DNA of 64,000 nucleotides from Sapria himalayana (lineage: Eukaryota > Streptophyta > Magnoliopsida > Malpighiales > Rafflesiaceae), in assembly GCA_029783825.1 (NCBI GenBank), contig JAREIK010017065.1:16604-80603 (forward strand). The letters are read 5' to 3'. Below the pieces are notes generated by a model. That model was not told where the DNA came from. It ran no database searches and was given only the letters and a program-made list of their open reading frames with translations. Below are positions 47,618-58,524 of the stretch, in pieces. The position numbers were made by a program, and so were the translations under genes. Each line of letters starts with the position of its first letter. Position 1 is the first letter of the stretch.

Positions 47618-50600
47618 TTGTCTTTACTGGAATATAAGGGGGTGGCTAAGAACTCCTCGATAAATAGGCTAAAATATTTAATAAAAATATATAAAATCTC
47701 TTTAGTTGTTATTGTAGAACCCATGATACAAAAAGACCAATTGGCTAAATACAGTAAAATATTAGGATTTAATAATGCGTATGAAAATATAAATTGTAAA
47801 CTCTGGATTATGTGGCATAATAATCTGGACATTATAATCTTAAAAGACACAGAGGAGGTAGTACATTTTAAAATGCATAAAGATGTAGAAGAAATAATTT
47901 TAGTAGTTTATGCTAAAAATGCTAAAAAAGATAGAATAGATTTATGGAAGGAGATGAAAAAATAGCAATAATGACACTCCATTGATTATAGGAAACTATT
48001 TTAATGTAATAAAAAGTGTACTATAAAAAAAGAGGAGAAAAATCTCCAGATACAATGGCTATGTCTCAAATTAATGACATAATCACTATTGCTAACTTAA
48101 TGGAAGTAGACTTTATAGGCTCGAGCTTTATTTGTTGTAATAACTGGCACAAAAAAGGAGCAATTTGGGCAAGACTGTATAGGGTTATGTGTAATGCTAA
48201 GTTAGTATCCTGTCAAGGGGTAACATGACAGAGGGATTTAAACAGAACCTATTCGGATCATAGCCTGTTGCTTATATCGATTCACAAAAATCAACGATCA
48301 GCAGGGAGCTTTAAATTTCAGAATATGTGGGTAAAGAATTTAGAGTTCAAAAAGGTGGTAAGAGAGGCATGGATAGAGCTAGCATAAAAAATACCTATGT
48401 AAGTTCTAATAATTAAGCTATACAGACTAAAAAGATGTTTGGAAAAATGGAATAGAGAAGTTTTTGGTAATTTAAACCAAATGATTAAGCAGGTGGAGAA
48501 AGAGGTGGAGAAGCTAGAATTAGAAAATGACAGCATTCAGAATGAGGAAACTAGATTTAAATTAAGTCAGGCTAAGGGTCGGTTGAAACTTAGATTGCAT
48601 ATGGAGGAAATCTACTGGAAGCAACGTGCTAAGATTAAATGGCTAAAAGATGGTGATGGAAATACTAAATCTTTTCATAATATGAGCAAAATCAAAGCAC
48701 AAAGAAATAAGATTAAAGGCAATAAAAATGGTGAGGGTGCTTGGGTGGAGGATGATATGGAAATAGGAACCTCCTTTAGTAATTTCTTTAAAAATCATTT
48801 ATGTGGGCAGGTTCAACATGAAGGGGACTCTCTATTGAAAAAAAATTAGGGCAATTATCACAAATGAGCAAAATTAGAAAATGGAGATGCTTCTGGAAGA
48901 AGTAGAGATAAGAAATATTGTTTTCTGTTTGGATGAGGATAGTGCGGCTGGGCTAGATAGCTGAAATAATTAATTTTTCCAGATTTGTTGGCATATTATT
49001 AAAAATGATCTTGTGGCTGTAGTTTCAAGTTTTTTTGTAGGAGTAGATATTCCTAAAGCATGGGTGAATTCCTTTATTATTTTAATTCCAAAAAGAGAAT
49101 CATCACAAAAATGTGAAGACTTTAGACCAATTAGTCTGTGTAATGTGGGCTATAAGATCCTAGAAAATATCCTACAAGGTATATTAAGTTGTATCCTACC
49201 ATATATAATATCATAGGAAAAAGTAGGGTTTGTTAAAAATAGATTAAAGATTGAAAATATAAGATTAGCTTCAAAAATGATGAAAGAAATAGCATTTGGG
49301 ACTAGAGGAAATAATTTTGTAGTGAAACTAGACTTATCTAAAGTATTCGATAGGGTAGAATGGGATATACTCTATTTTGTCTTAAGAAAATTTGGTTTCT
49401 CGGAATCATGCATTGATTTGATATACAGGTGTGTTTCGAGTGTATGGGTGAAAGTTATTGTGGATGGTAAAAAAGGGGAAGAGTTTAGGCCAAAAAGAGT
49501 GTTAAGACAAGGCGACCCGCTGCCTTCTTTTTAATTTGATATATATTTAGAATTACTAATTCTTAGCTTAAACAGAAGAATGTCGGAAGGAAATCTACTT
49601 TCTTTCAGGAAACCAAAAAACACTCCAAGAATAGGCTGTTTAGCCTATGCTGATGACGTGATAATTTTCACGAATGTGAGTAGTAGATCTTTGATGTTTG
49701 CAGAAAAATCTTCAGAGAAAGTTGCTAATAAGATTAAAAATATCACCGGCTTCAAAAAAACAAAGGTGCCATAATGTACCTAGGTTGTCCTATATATGAA
49801 GGCAGACTCAGAGAAAAACATTTAATTTTTTTACAAGATAAAATGAGAAAGAAAATAGCAGACTGGAAAGAAGAATTATTCAGATTTAGGGGTAGGATCA
49901 CTTTAATTTCTCATGTACCCCAAAGCACGTTGGTCCATATCTTGTCAGTCATCCACCCTCTGAAAAGCTTTATTAAGAAATTAGAAATGGAAATGACTAA
50001 TTTTTTATGGGGTAAAAAAAGACGGAATGCTGAAGCTTCGTAGAAAAGCTGGAAAAATATTTGTTTTCCAAAAAATGAAGCAGGATTAGCGATAATTAGT
50101 TTACAGGTATGGTCACTACATGGGAATGCAAAGGATGGCAGAGATTAAAAGAAAATGATAATCTATGGGCCAAATATATGAGAACTAAATATGGATGGGA
50201 TAAGGACAAGTGTTTGAAGAAGGCTTCAAATAATTGGAATGTGCTGGTAAAACAGAAAGAGATAGTTGAAGTGCACTCGACACTGAAAACAAGTGGCTCG
50301 AAATGGGCACTTAACCCGCAAGGAACATTCACATTTAAATCCCTAAAAGAATTGATAAGAAAGAAAAAACATGCAAAATCACTGTTCAAATGGGCTTGGA
50401 AGGTGGATATCCCATAGAAAATAAATTCGCTTGCATGGAAAATTTTTGCTAATGCTATACCGTAGATACAAATGTTCAAAGAAAAGGCATAAAGATGGTA
50501 TCCAGATGTGAATGCTATTTTGAGGCAATAGAATCAATAGATCATTTATTCTCAGAAGAGAAAATTATAGCAGATGTCTAAAAGGAACTAGAGAAATACA

Positions 50601-51431
50601 ACCAAATAAGTGGTAAAGTGGTAGGGTTAGTAGATAGAATTAAAAGTGGGAAAGGGAATCATCAAGAAGCCTAAATAGGAAATGGCTTATTCAAAATCTC
50701 CCACTCGTAGTCATTTGGTGTTGATGGAAAGCTAGAAATAAAAGAAGATTTGAGGGAATAAGATGAATTTAGCTGGAATTTTAAAGGATATCATAAATGA
50801 AATTAGTATATATCTTGTACAAGGACTATTAGGGTTGAAGATACGGAGGTAGATAGATTAGTCAAGAATTACATGGGAGCTGGCAACTAAAAAGATTAAC
50901 ATAAATAGGGTAAGAAGCATAAGATGGAATAAGCCGACCGTAGGTAAGCTTTCTCTTAACACGGATGGTAGTTTTAATAGAGATATAGGGGCAGCAAGGG
51001 GAGAGTAATAAGAAAATTATCAAGAGGAATATCATTAAAGCTATTACTCTTCCTTGCAAAGCCTCCTCGGCTCTTCACTCAGAAATCTGTGTACTAAAAA
51101 AGAACTATATGTCTGTAATGAGCTTGGATTAAAGAACTTACAAATTCAGGTAGATTCCAAGTTACTGGTGGATCTATTAAATAATAGAATAACTTTATAG
51201 AAGTATGAGGAGGAGATTGATATAATTATAAACCTCATGGTATAATTGAATGTATCGATATTGCATATATATAGGGAAGCAATGCACTGGCAGATAATTT
51301 AGCTAGTATAGGCTTACTTAAAGTAGAAAATGAGTATGATGAGGAAACTATGCCAGAAAAAACTAAAAGGACTAGCTAGACTGGATAGAATTTCTTTTCC
51401 TTATGTAAGGATTAAAAAAGGTAGGTTATGA
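47610..51431 (+). pseudogene. LINE D ORF2 (endonuclease, RT, zf-RVT, RNase H)
   Basis: Starts MDSCLYWNIRG. Endonuclease: VEPMIQKDQLAKY near 47715, IIGNYFNVI near 47987 (Tyr where GGDFN has Asp), GAIWARLYRV, and YSDHSLLL with the His kept. RT: LDSWNN counterpart near 48950 (one codon now a stop), KLDLSKVFDRVEWD near 49326, RQGDPLPSF near 49505 and an intact YADD at 49646-49657. Directly after, about 30 residues found in LINE A are missing (SSRSL runs into MFAEKS), a deletion in the RT palm/thumb. zf-RVT near 50400-50580 has SRCECYFEAIESIDHLF. RNase H from about 50940 has LNTDGSFNRD and VDSKLLVD. The end PYVRIKKGRL stops at 51429-51431. Frameshifts at several points. Confidence 0.88.
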
Positions 51432-52448
51432 TACCCACTGATAATGGTTAAAATGTTGCTTATGATCAATATGGCTTGAAGTTTTTCTGTGCAGGAATTT
51501 TTGCGAGGAGTGTAATGGGCAATGATCTGGTTATTCTACTCTATGGGGTGCTTGAGCCTAAAGATCTAGAAGGAGAAATTTTATTCTGCATTAGTTTTAA
51601 CTTTTTCTTTTCTTTTTGCAAGCAAGGGGGGTTTGGGAATGAGGTAGGTAGGTTTCTTGGTCTTCTTGGTGTGTGCAGGGGGCAGGTTTAGGTGCTGTCA
51701 TTAAAGAGCAGAAGGGAACTAGCAGAGGGAGTAATGTGGCAGGAAGTGTAGATTTCAGTGTTCTGCATGAGTTGTTACTGTGAAAATAGTTAGTAAGTGC
51801 GGCATAAGTTTTGTATTAATCTGAATGTGTCTGTAGTTTGTGTTATGTCTGTGTCGGAATGTGTTCTTTGAAAGGGTCGTGTTTGGCTGGTATGTAAATT
51901 CGTAGAATCAAGGCCACTTGTTAGGTGCTATGTTAGTGGGTATTTTTTCAGCAAGTGCATGGAGGTTCCAAATAGAGGCAGAAGAGTGGATATATCAGGT
52001 TGATGGAAGAATAAAAAATAGAAATGGGGAGTAGTGGGAGCAACATAAAGATCCAACAAAGAGGCTTAAATTTTATTGTTAGTATATATGATGAAATGAT
52101 TCGGGTAAAATGGGGGGTTAATGGTTGTTATGTAGGTATGAGGCCGAAATTAGGCTGGCAGGTAGGATTCCGAGAAAAAGAAGGAACAAGCAATATCACA
52201 AAGTATCTTGTAAAGTGGAAGAGGACAACAAGGTAGCACAAAGAAGGTTATCTTAAAAAGAGATAGACAAAGGAAGAAGGTGATATCCAGACTCATTTGA
52301 AGCAAAGCGAGAAAGCCCATAGATAACAAAGGCCTCACTAAGCTTCGATTTTATTAAATTGTGTTATTCAGAAAAAGTCTTTGTAGTTATATCTTGTGTT
52401 AATATAGTTGTTATTTGAGACTAGGAACGGGTGTAATGGAGAGCAGGC
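51432..52448 (+). other. LINE D 3' UTR remnant
   Basis: Non-coding sequence between the ORF2 stop and the CACTA terminus, with G/T-rich text near 51640-51900. No gene. The small open frames (51476-51691, 52024-52236) have no recognisable domain. Confidence 0.65.
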
Positions 52449-52870
52449 ACTACAAGAAAAATCCCATATACTAGGGATAATTCACTAGCTAAATGGGTAT
52501 TTTTCGTTGCTAAAAGGGATATAGGGATGAATTACCGATAGTCGGTTCCCTATCTAAGTATTTCTGCTAAATTTTAACAATGGAAGTGTACCTAGCTAAA
52601 AGTTAGCGATGAAAAAATCCATTGCTAAAAAAGACAAATTCTCTAGCTAAATTAGCAAGATAAACGAGATATTCTGTTGCTAAACAAAAATAACGATGAA
52701 TGATTCCCAAGCTAAAGTGCTGCTCAATAAATTTTAGCGACGGATATAGTCGCTAGCTAAATAAAATTAGCGACTGGATATCCGTCGCTAATTTGTAGCT
52801 AGGGAAAATTCTCTAGCTAAATTAGAAAGGGATTTTTCCCTTGCTAATTTAACAAGAGAATATACCCTAG
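52449..52870. repeat. CACTA terminus and subterminal repeats
   Basis: After the CACTACAAGAAAAA end, words such as CTAGCTAAAT, TTAGCGACGGATAT, CCGTCGCTAATTT and CTAGCTAAATTAG recur about ten times in both orientations. In En/Spm-type elements such repeats bind the TnpA-type protein. Confidence 0.85.
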
Positions 52871-52879
52871 CTATTTTAA

Positions 52880-55800
52880 TTTCAAAAATAATTTCAGAAT
52901 TTAATTTATTTTAAAATTTTTCAATTAAATAATTTAATATTTTTATATCAAATTGAATAAAAATTGAAACAATAAATAATTATAGTAGATAAAAAATAAA
53001 ATCATTTAATATGTTATTCAAATTCAATATTTTACATAATTGAAACCAAAAAAAAACAAACTTTTATTTCATTTTATTCATCAATGTATTTACCGGTAGT
53101 GCATAAAGTATAATATATCCATTCATTGACGTTACTTTCTCTCCCCTCTGCTCCTCAGATCATCATTTTTCTACTCCGACCAAAACTATCCGATTCACTG
53201 CACGTAATGTCTAGTGAAAAATCTCATTAGTTATAGAAGTTTTGTATGAGAAACAATGCGGTATCATATCTATAAAAATTTAAACCACTCCGTCAAATTA
53301 AAAAAATGTTATGTTTTGATACATATATAATCCTATAGTATATATGTTAAATATATACTAGCATTTCACTAGTACATATATTACTGCAGTATATGTACAT
53401 AAAAATAACTGTATTATCTGTACGTATAAACTGAGTACAAAAATACTCAGTATATACGTACATAAAATACTATAGTATTATATGTACGTATATACTGCTA
53501 TATTCTACGTACATATCTCATCTGGTGTTGTGCTACTGCTCTCGTTGCCGCTCCTACCCTTGCCGCTGTCACTGCCAATACCACTACCGCTGTTGCTGCT
53601 GCCGCCACCACCACTGCTGCCGTAGCGGTCGCCGCCGGCAGTTGTGGCGGCTGCCGCTACCGCCGCTGTTACCACCACCGCTGCTGTTGTCATTGCCACC
53701 TCTGCCATTGCTTCCAGTGCTACCGCAACTTATGGTGCAGTTGCAGCTACCGCCGCTACCACCTCTACTTTTGGTGTAGCCACTGCTACAGCAGTTGCCT
53801 TTACCCCGATGCCGCAACTCCTAACGCTGCTGCTCCTGCCACTACTGCTGCCACTATACCCACCACTGTTGCCGCCGCCACCTCTGCCACTAATGCCTCT
53901 TCTGCCGCCACCACTACCATTGCCGCCGCCGCTGCTACTACTACTGATAATAGGCTTTTACATACCTATAATAGGCTAAAACTCTACCCAAAAAATTCGA
54001 AGACACGGAAACATTTTTACATATTTATAAAAATAGTTATTTTTATCATACATCTTAAACTAAATTTTAATTAAATAATTTAATATTTTTATATTAAATT
54101 TAATAAAAATAGAAACTATAAATGAAAATATTAAATTAAATAATAAAAATTATTTAAAACTTATTTTAATACAATATTTTAAATAACTAAAACAAAAAAT
54201 AATACAAATTATATTACAGCTTAGTAATCAATGTATCTACTGGCTATGCATAAAGTATAATATATCAATGCATTAACGTTACTTTCTCTCCCTTTGCTCC
54301 TCCGATCACCAACTTTCTACTGCGAAAAAGCTGTACGAGTCTCACTACTTCATGTCTGTTGAAAAATCCCTTCACTTATAGAAGCTTCATATGGGAAACA
54401 ATGCAGTACCACATCTGTAAGAAATTTAAACCACTAAATCAAATCAAAATAAATTAAAAAAAACTATGATTTGATAAATATATTACTACAGCAAAAATAT
54501 ACATATATACTAGCATTTCGCTCAAACATATATTACTGTAGTATTTGTACATATAAATTGCAATATTATGCGTATATATTTAACGAGTATATTTATACTC
54601 AGTATATATGTACATAAAATACTATAGAATTATATGTACGTATATACTGACTATATACGTACGTGTATACCACATTTGTTGTCGTTCCTACTGCTCACAC
54701 TATCATTGTCGCTCCTGCCGGTGCTGCCGCTGCCGCTGTGGCTGCTGCCGATGCTGCTGCCCTTGCCAATGTAGTCGCCGCTCCACTGTTGCCACTGTTG
54801 CCACTGTTGCCTCCGCTACCACCACTGTCATTGCTGCCACTGTAGCTGCTGTTCCTACTAATGTCACTATCGCTACTGCCACTACCGCATCCTCTACTAC
54901 CTCTGCTGCCTTCGCTGTAGCTGCTGCTGCTGCCGTTGCTTCCACTACAGCCACTACAGCCACTGATGCCACCGCTGCCGCCACTATCATTGCAGCCACT
55001 GATGCCACCGCTGCCGCCACTATCATTGCAGCCACTGATGCTACCACTTCCTCCACTATCTCTGTTGCCTCCACTGTAGCCATTCCGCTGCTACCATTAC
55101 TACCGCTATCATCGCTGCCGCCACTGCGATGACGCCACTACCACCGCTACTGTCGCTTCTGGTGACACTGCCACCACTGCCACCACTGCCATCACTATCA
55201 TTGCCGCCGCCGCCTGCCACAGCTACCACTGATGATAATAAGCTTTTACATACCTATAATAGGCTAAAACTCTACCCAAAATTTTTGGAGAAACACAAAC
55301 ATATTCACAATATATAAAAATAGTTATTATAGACATGAAAAACAAAAATTACAGTTGATTGTCATACAGTTTCAACAAAAATTTAATTAAATAATTTAAT
55401 ATTTTAAAATTATATTTAATAAAAATAGAAACTAGAAATGAAAATTTTAAATAAAAAAAATTCATTTAATAACTTATTCTAATACAATATTTTAAATAAC
55501 TAAAACAAAAAAATAATAAAAATTATATTACATCTTATTTATCAATGTATCTACCAACTATGCATAAAGTATAATTTATCAATGCATTGAATTTTGCTTT
55601 CACTCCCACTGCTCTCTGATTACCAACTTTCCGCTGCGAAAATGCTTTCCGAGTCACATTGCTTCATGTTTTTTAAAATATGTCTTCACTTATACAAGCT
55701 TCGTATGGGAAACAATGCGGTACCATATCTATACAAAATTTACACCACCAAATCAAATCAAAATAAATAAAAAAATGATGTTTTGATAAATATATATTGC

Positions 55801-56220
55801 TGCAGCAAAAATGTACATATATACTAGTATTTCACTTGTACATATATTACTACAGTATATGTACATATAAACTATAGTTTTGCGTACATATATACTGAGT
55901 ACATATATATACTCAGTATATATGTACATAAAATAATGTAGTATTATATGTACATATATACTAACTATATACGTACGTATATACCACATTTGTTGTCATT
56001 GCTGCTGCCTGCTACCGCTGCCACTCCCGCTACTGCGCTGTTGTCACCGCTATTGCCGCTGCCACGGCTACAACTACTGCCACCTCAACGTCGCTGCCAT
56101 CGCTGCCGCTGCTTCCGTTGCTGAATATTGGCTTTTACATGCCTATAATAGGCTAAAACTCTACCTAGAAAATTCAGAGACACAAAAACATATTCACATA
56201 TTTATAAAAACAAATATTAG
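52880..56220. repeat. Three tandem units with GCN-rich cores inside CACTA
   Basis: Each unit has, in order: an AT-rich part; text like GCATAAAGTATAAT(A/T)TATC; a palindromic patch of TACATATATACT words; a C/T- and G-rich trinucleotide core (53520-53945, 54680-55230, 55990-56125); and a conserved end ATAGGCTAAAACTCTACC (near 53968, 55257 and 56149). Unit lengths differ mainly by core length (about 1.29 kb, then 0.89 kb). The cores are CTG, CCG, CCA and CTA triplets that give Ala/Thr/Pro-rich frames on + and Gly/Ser- or Ala/Val-rich frames on minus. No domain is recognisable and copies are not frame-conserved, so I do not call a gene. Confidence 0.8.
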
Positions 56221-56629
56221 AGAGATAAACAAACACAAATTAATGGTGATTGTCATACAGCTTCAACAAAAATCCAAAAGATGTCCATCAATTATGTTTA
56301 GAGATAAAGAGAGTGCAAAAATAAAATGTTTTAGAATAATAAAGATAAGATAAGCTAGCCCTCTTTTTGATAAAGCTGAAATCGATAAATATGGGACCCA
56401 TGCATTGGAAGGACCATGGTAATGTATGAATGCTTTGAATCAGGATTTTTTCTTTTCACTCACATAATGTGTCCTACAAACATTCATAATTTGGTTCATC
56501 AGAAAAGCAAAGAACAAAACCAGGATAAAAAAAATTGAAACCTACAAAAAAATATCATAATTATTTTCTACACATAGACAAAAATAAATAATAGTTCAGA
56601 AATAATTCTCATATTCAATCATCCTTATA
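56221..56629. other. AT-rich spacer within the CACTA element
   Basis: Between the last tandem unit and the end of the TnpA-like gene. No gene or motif recognised. Confidence 0.5.
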
Positions 56630-58385
56630 ATTTGTAGGGAACGCTAGCCTCTCCTGTGAGGATCTGCAACTGGATCTTAGAATGCTATCTAATGCGCAAA
56701 GTCATTAACCGTGACTCCATATAGGACATCTACTGTTGCATTGCTTTTTTGATTTCTTTAATTTCTTGCATTTCTTCTATCAAATTAGTTATTGCTCATC
56801 CTTCTTTTTAATTTCAGTCTCCATATCTACAATACGTTCATTTGTTTCCATTGCTTGTTGTTCGACTACCTCATCCACCATTGCTGAGATAGATGAATTA
56901 TAAGCACGACTGCTACAACAAAATGTCACTCCTTTAGAGCCGATTCGGTACACTCACAGCTACTTTCGACCTCCTATTGTCTCCAAATAAATAGGATAAT
57001 AGTCAATTGGTTGAAGATCCATAGAACCCTCAACTTGTTGATGAATAGCTGTCACACGTTCTCCATTAGTCATGAGATAAGATAAAAACTATTCTAGATT
57101 TACAAAAAAAATAAAATAAATATTTTGCATTCAAAATAATTTCCATACTGTATTGTAGTTTTATAAAGTCTTATTAATATAATAACTTTTTACAGCATTC
57201 ACCTGAGACTTGTTGTCAACATACTAACCATCCACTTTCTTCACATGTTTCTTCCTAAAAATCTCATAAAAATTTGGATCTCGACCTAATTCTCAAGCCT
57301 AGAATATGTTTTTATTAATTCATAAAAAAACAAATGATAAAAAAATTAACAAAATTAATAAAACCATGCAGAAATTATATTTATTGGACTATTAGGACAA
57401 CAGATTCATATACCTAGTCTAGCAACCTCACTTCATCGATTTTTGCTGGTAATATCTGATTTTTTCTTCACATCTGGCTCCTCCCAATAATTAAGCCACT
57501 CGAGCCAGTCTTCCTCAAATATAAAATCTGACATTTCTTTCATTTTCTTTAATTTATAGACAAAATCAGATTACCGTTAAGCAGCTTTGATGTCCCATAA
57601 TGGCTTTATCTTTCCATCAAATTTGGGTGCCCATGTGCACTGATTATATAAATAGAAAAATGACAAAATAATTTATATTAACAACAAGAACATAATAAAT
57701 TACTACTTAAAAATAACCAACATAAAAGTTAAGTAATTAGATAATTATTTTTCAATTCTTTTGTTTTGTTATTTTTTCCTGAAAGTCATTAAAATATAAC
57801 TCCTTTGTTGATTCAGAAATTTTCTTCTAGGAGAAAGCTTTAGCATCACCATTTTCTTGAAAGTATTTGTAATTATAGTCGAACACTTGTGAGATGGAAT
57901 AAAACTGTACAAATAAATAAATAACATAGATAACAAGCATATCATAACAATATAAAAAAAACAACTGACAGTAACATCACAATTTCTTTTTCAAGTTATT
58001 TTTACATATTTCTTTTACCTCACATCCACAATATCAATTTCTAACTTTGCACTGACTACAGAGGAAGGCACATCATTTGATGATGTCATTGGTATTGTAA
58101 ATAGGGGACCAATCGGTGTAAAATATGGGGTAAAAGATAGAGATGGATCAAAAGTGTTTGTAGGAAGCACAATCCTGGTGGGCTTACATTTGATAAATGT
58201 GATAGTAGAGGTCTCAACGATGGTGATGGTGATAGAAATGGAGATGGTGATTGTGATGTTGAAGTCTAGATATGGTGACTATGAGATGGTAAATAATCTG
58301 CTACATGATGTAACATACTAGATGAATTTGGTTCATTTCTGTGTCCACGTCCACCTCCACCATGGCCACATCCTTTAGGTGCCAT
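56630..58385 (-). pseudogene. CACTA second gene, TnpA-like (Transposase_24 type)
   Basis: The ATG at 58385 begins MAPKGCGHGGGGRGHRNEPN, a Gly-rich start just downstream of the TNP2 stop. Further along the minus strand are WDIKAA near 57600, the block IFEEDWLEWLNYWEEPDVKK near 57510, then ELGRDPNFYEIFRKKHVK and VDNKSQ near 57230. The last two resemble the plant Ptta/En/Spm transposase family (Transposase_24), whose members carry 'R.P...E.F...H' followed by a 'D..S' motif. A Glu/Lys-rich likely coiled coil (VDEVVEQQAMETNERIVDME) lies near 56860. In En/Spm the partner protein binds the subterminal repeats. Stops between blocks, some of which may lie in introns, mean that it is probably inactive. 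The end is approximate. Confidence 0.65.
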
Positions 58386-58524
58386 CTACTTTACAAAATA
58401 AAACAAATACAAAAAATAAAAATATTTTGAACAAGCATGTATTTTTGAATAAAACACACCGATAGATTTCAACAAAATATAAAATATCTTTGATAGTTTA
58501 AATTTATAATAAATTTATAACAAT

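Larger units (their letters stand above)
46148..52448 (+). mobile_element. LINE D: L1-type LINE, 3' end cut by CACTA
   Basis: The 5' end (GCTCACAACTTC near 46150) is complete by comparison with LINE C and abuts the GAA array. ORF1, ORF2 and part of a 3' UTR are present. At 52449 a CACTA terminus begins and neither the shared LINE 3' end nor an array follows, so the LINE is interrupted there. Confidence 0.88.

Noticed and set aside
53505..55132. Ala/Thr- or Gly/Ser-rich proteins in the GC-rich triplet cores
   Set aside because: Several frames are open on both strands. The three cores are not conserved in frame or length, and there is no domain.
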